Assembly (NCBI GenBank): GCA_001795165.1
Contig: MGNS01000136.1
Span: 57,306 to 64,063 of the forward strand
DNA from: Chloroflexi bacterium RBG_16_57_11
GTDB taxonomy: Bacteria; Chloroflexota; Anaerolineae; Anaerolineales; UBA4823
Length of the DNA stretch: 6,758 nt
Direction: 5' to 3'
Below the pieces are notes generated by a model, which saw only the letters and a program-made list of their open reading frames with translations, was not told the DNA's origin and searched no databases. Made by a program: the position numbers and the translations under genes. This document shows positions 5,719-6,758 of the stretch, piece by piece. Every line of letters begins with the position of its first letter. The stretch's first letter is position 1.

Positions 5719-6758
5719 ATGAGCAAGAAACGTACGGCCCATTTGCGAGGGGCACGCGGTCAAGCTTTCGCCGATCTCACTCGGAGTATTTCTTCGGAAC
5801 ATATCTTGTGCGTCTCCCTGGACATCAGCAAATACTTTCACGTGGTGATGATCCATAACGGGTTAGGTGAGATTGTGACACCAACTTTCGAGATCGACAT
5901 CTTCCAGAGCGGGTTCGATCAGTTGTGTCAGGCCATTGATCAGGCCAGGTCTCGCACCAACGCCCAGCTCGTGCTGATCGGCATGGAACCGACCAGTCAT
6001 TACTTCGAAAACTTGGCCCGCCATCTGTTGCAACGCTCCCAGCCAGTGATCCTCATCAATAGCTTTGCCGTCAAGCAGAACCGTGAGCAGCAGTTGATGC
6101 GCAGGGAGAAAACCGACGAGATCGACGTGGCCGCCATCGGCGACTTGCTGCGGCGAGGTGAAGGCACACCTTTCAAGCCACCCACCGGCGTCTATCTACA
6201 ACTGCAACAACTCGACCGTGCCCGCCTGGGCAAAGTCAAGATCCAGGCCATGCTCAAGAACCAGATCATCGGACACCTGGACCGCATCTTCCCGGGTTTG
6301 GTGATCCTGGGCGACGAAGCTAAAGAGCGCTATACGCCCTTGTTCGAGGTGGACTTCTGGACCTGCCAGACCCTGCAACACCTGATCCGGGTCTGTCCCA
6401 ACCCACACCAACTTGCCAGGATGCTCCCTGCCCAGCTTGTCCAGGTTTTTCACGCTCACCAGTATCGCTTGGGACCATCGGTCGCTGCCAAGCTCATCGC
6501 CTATGCCCAAAAAGTGCTCCTGCCCGACCCGGAACTGGCTGCCATTCGCTGCGAACTCTTGCAACATGACCTGACCTTGCTGGATGAAGTCCAGGCACAC
6601 GTCGCCGCTCTCGAACGACGCCTGGCTGACCTGGTCGCTCAGACCCCTTACCAGATCTGGACGAAAGTCAGAGGCTTGAGCACCGTTCAGGTCGCCAGCC
6701 TGGCGGCTGCTATCGGCGATCCAGATCACTACACCCATGCCGGCCAGGTTTTCCGCCG
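5719..6758 (+). CDS. IS110-family DEDD transposase (bridge-RNA-guided recombinase), 3' truncated by window edge
   Basis: The frame stays open from ATG 5719 to the window end, giving 346 residues of a probably 400-450 residue protein. The RuvC-like catalytic domain shows CVSLDISKYFHVV (Asp35), LIGMEPTSHYFENLARHL (Glu90) and REKTDEIDVAAIGDLLRRG (Asp133, Asp136). The spacing of these acidic residues is close to that of the IS621 DEDD set. A helical, coiled-coil-like middle follows (about 275-308, including AALERRLADLVAQ). Next comes the start of the C-terminal transposase_20 domain, VRGLSTVQVASLAAAIGDPDHY (317-338), where the conserved proline is replaced. The catalytic serine of that domain would lie beyond the window. 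No stops or frameshifts are seen, so this copy may be active. Residues 1-30 before the first catalytic strand are longer than in classic IS110 proteins. The enzyme inserts the element at sites chosen by its bridge RNA. Confidence 0.95.
   Translation, partial: MSKKRTAHLRGARGQAFADLTRSISSEHILCVSLDISKYFHVVMIHNGLGEIVTPTFEIDIFQSGFDQLCQAIDQARSRTNAQLVLIGMEPTSHYFENLARHLLQRSQPVILINSFAVKQNREQQLMRREKTDEIDVAAIGDLLRRGEGTPFKPPTGVYLQLQQLDRARLGKVKIQAMLKNQIIGHLDRIFPGLVILGDEAKERYTPLFEVDFWTCQTLQHLIRVCPNPHQLARMLPAQLVQVFHAHQYRLGPSVAAKLIAYAQKVLLPDPELAAIRCELLQHDLTLLDEVQAHVAALERRLADLVAQTPYQIWTKVRGLSTVQVASLAAAIGDPDHYTHAGQVFR

Larger units (their letters stand above)
5544..6758 (+). mobile_element. IS110-family insertion sequence, left part (right end outside the window)
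   Basis: The element is recognised by its DEDD transposase and the structured non-coding stretch upstream. The left boundary is not visible: IS110 elements usually lack clear terminal inverted repeats and do not always leave target duplications. It must lie between the protease ribosome binding site (ends 5543) and the transposase start (5719), if the protease gene is intact. The coordinates given are therefore the widest possible left limit. This element and the protease genes are visibly richer in G+C than the carbamoyltransferase block. Confidence 0.8.

Noticed and set aside
5228..5722. A 164-codon plus-strand frame across the protease start and the non-coding leader
   Set aside because: It is antisense to the conserved N-terminal domain of the protease, is rich in Pro, Ser and Thr as expected of a shadow frame, and has no family signature.
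6196..6738. A 180-codon open frame on the minus strand within the transposase gene
   Set aside because: It lies fully antisense to the well-recognised IS110 transposase, whose catalytic motifs are on the plus strand. The translation shows no known motif, and long antisense frames are common in G+C-rich genes.

Overview
The window reads as bacterial chromosomal DNA with three gene blocks. Shine-Dalgarno signals are canonical (AGGAGG twice), genes overlap as TAATG and ATGA, and base composition is moderate on the left and visibly richer in G+C on the right. Nothing in the sequence fixes the organism. The combination of a NodU-type carbamoyltransferase with its small membrane partners, a NAL1-like trypsin-fold protein and this type of IS110 transposase would suit a Chloroflexota (Anaerolineae-like) or similar environmental bacterium, but that is only an inference.

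Region 1 (1-4097, plus strand) is a compact operon-like block. It holds the C-terminal end of a small membrane protein (ends 200), a full-length NodU/CmcH-family O-carbamoyltransferase (200-2047), a 60-residue DUF5989-type membrane protein (2056-2238) and, after a 170-base gap, a protein with five predicted membrane helices and a C-terminal SGNH/GDSL-type hydrolase domain (2409-4097). The first three genes are spaced for translational coupling. Known relatives of this arrangement occur in polysaccharide or secreted-glycan clusters. The simplest reading is that a cytoplasmic carbamoyltransferase decorates a glycan or lipid-linked intermediate while the membrane-anchored SGNH enzyme adds or removes an acyl group on the outer side. 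The substrate cannot be told from the sequence.

Region 2 (4244-5532, minus strand) converges on region 1 across a 146-base spacer with two small inverted repeats. It encodes a 338-residue trypsin-fold (NAL1-like) serine protease homologue with a visible His/Asp/Ser set and an unusual N-terminal domain. Its ATGA-overlapping downstream neighbour is a 91-residue protein consisting almost only of a second copy of that N-terminal domain.

Region 3 (about 5544-6758, plus strand) is the left part of an IS110-family insertion sequence, with a DEDD transposase cut off by the window edge. The 175 bases between the divergent protease and transposase starts contain several inverted repeats. They lie where the bridge RNA of an IS110-subgroup element would be expected, so this is the most interesting non-coding stretch of the window.
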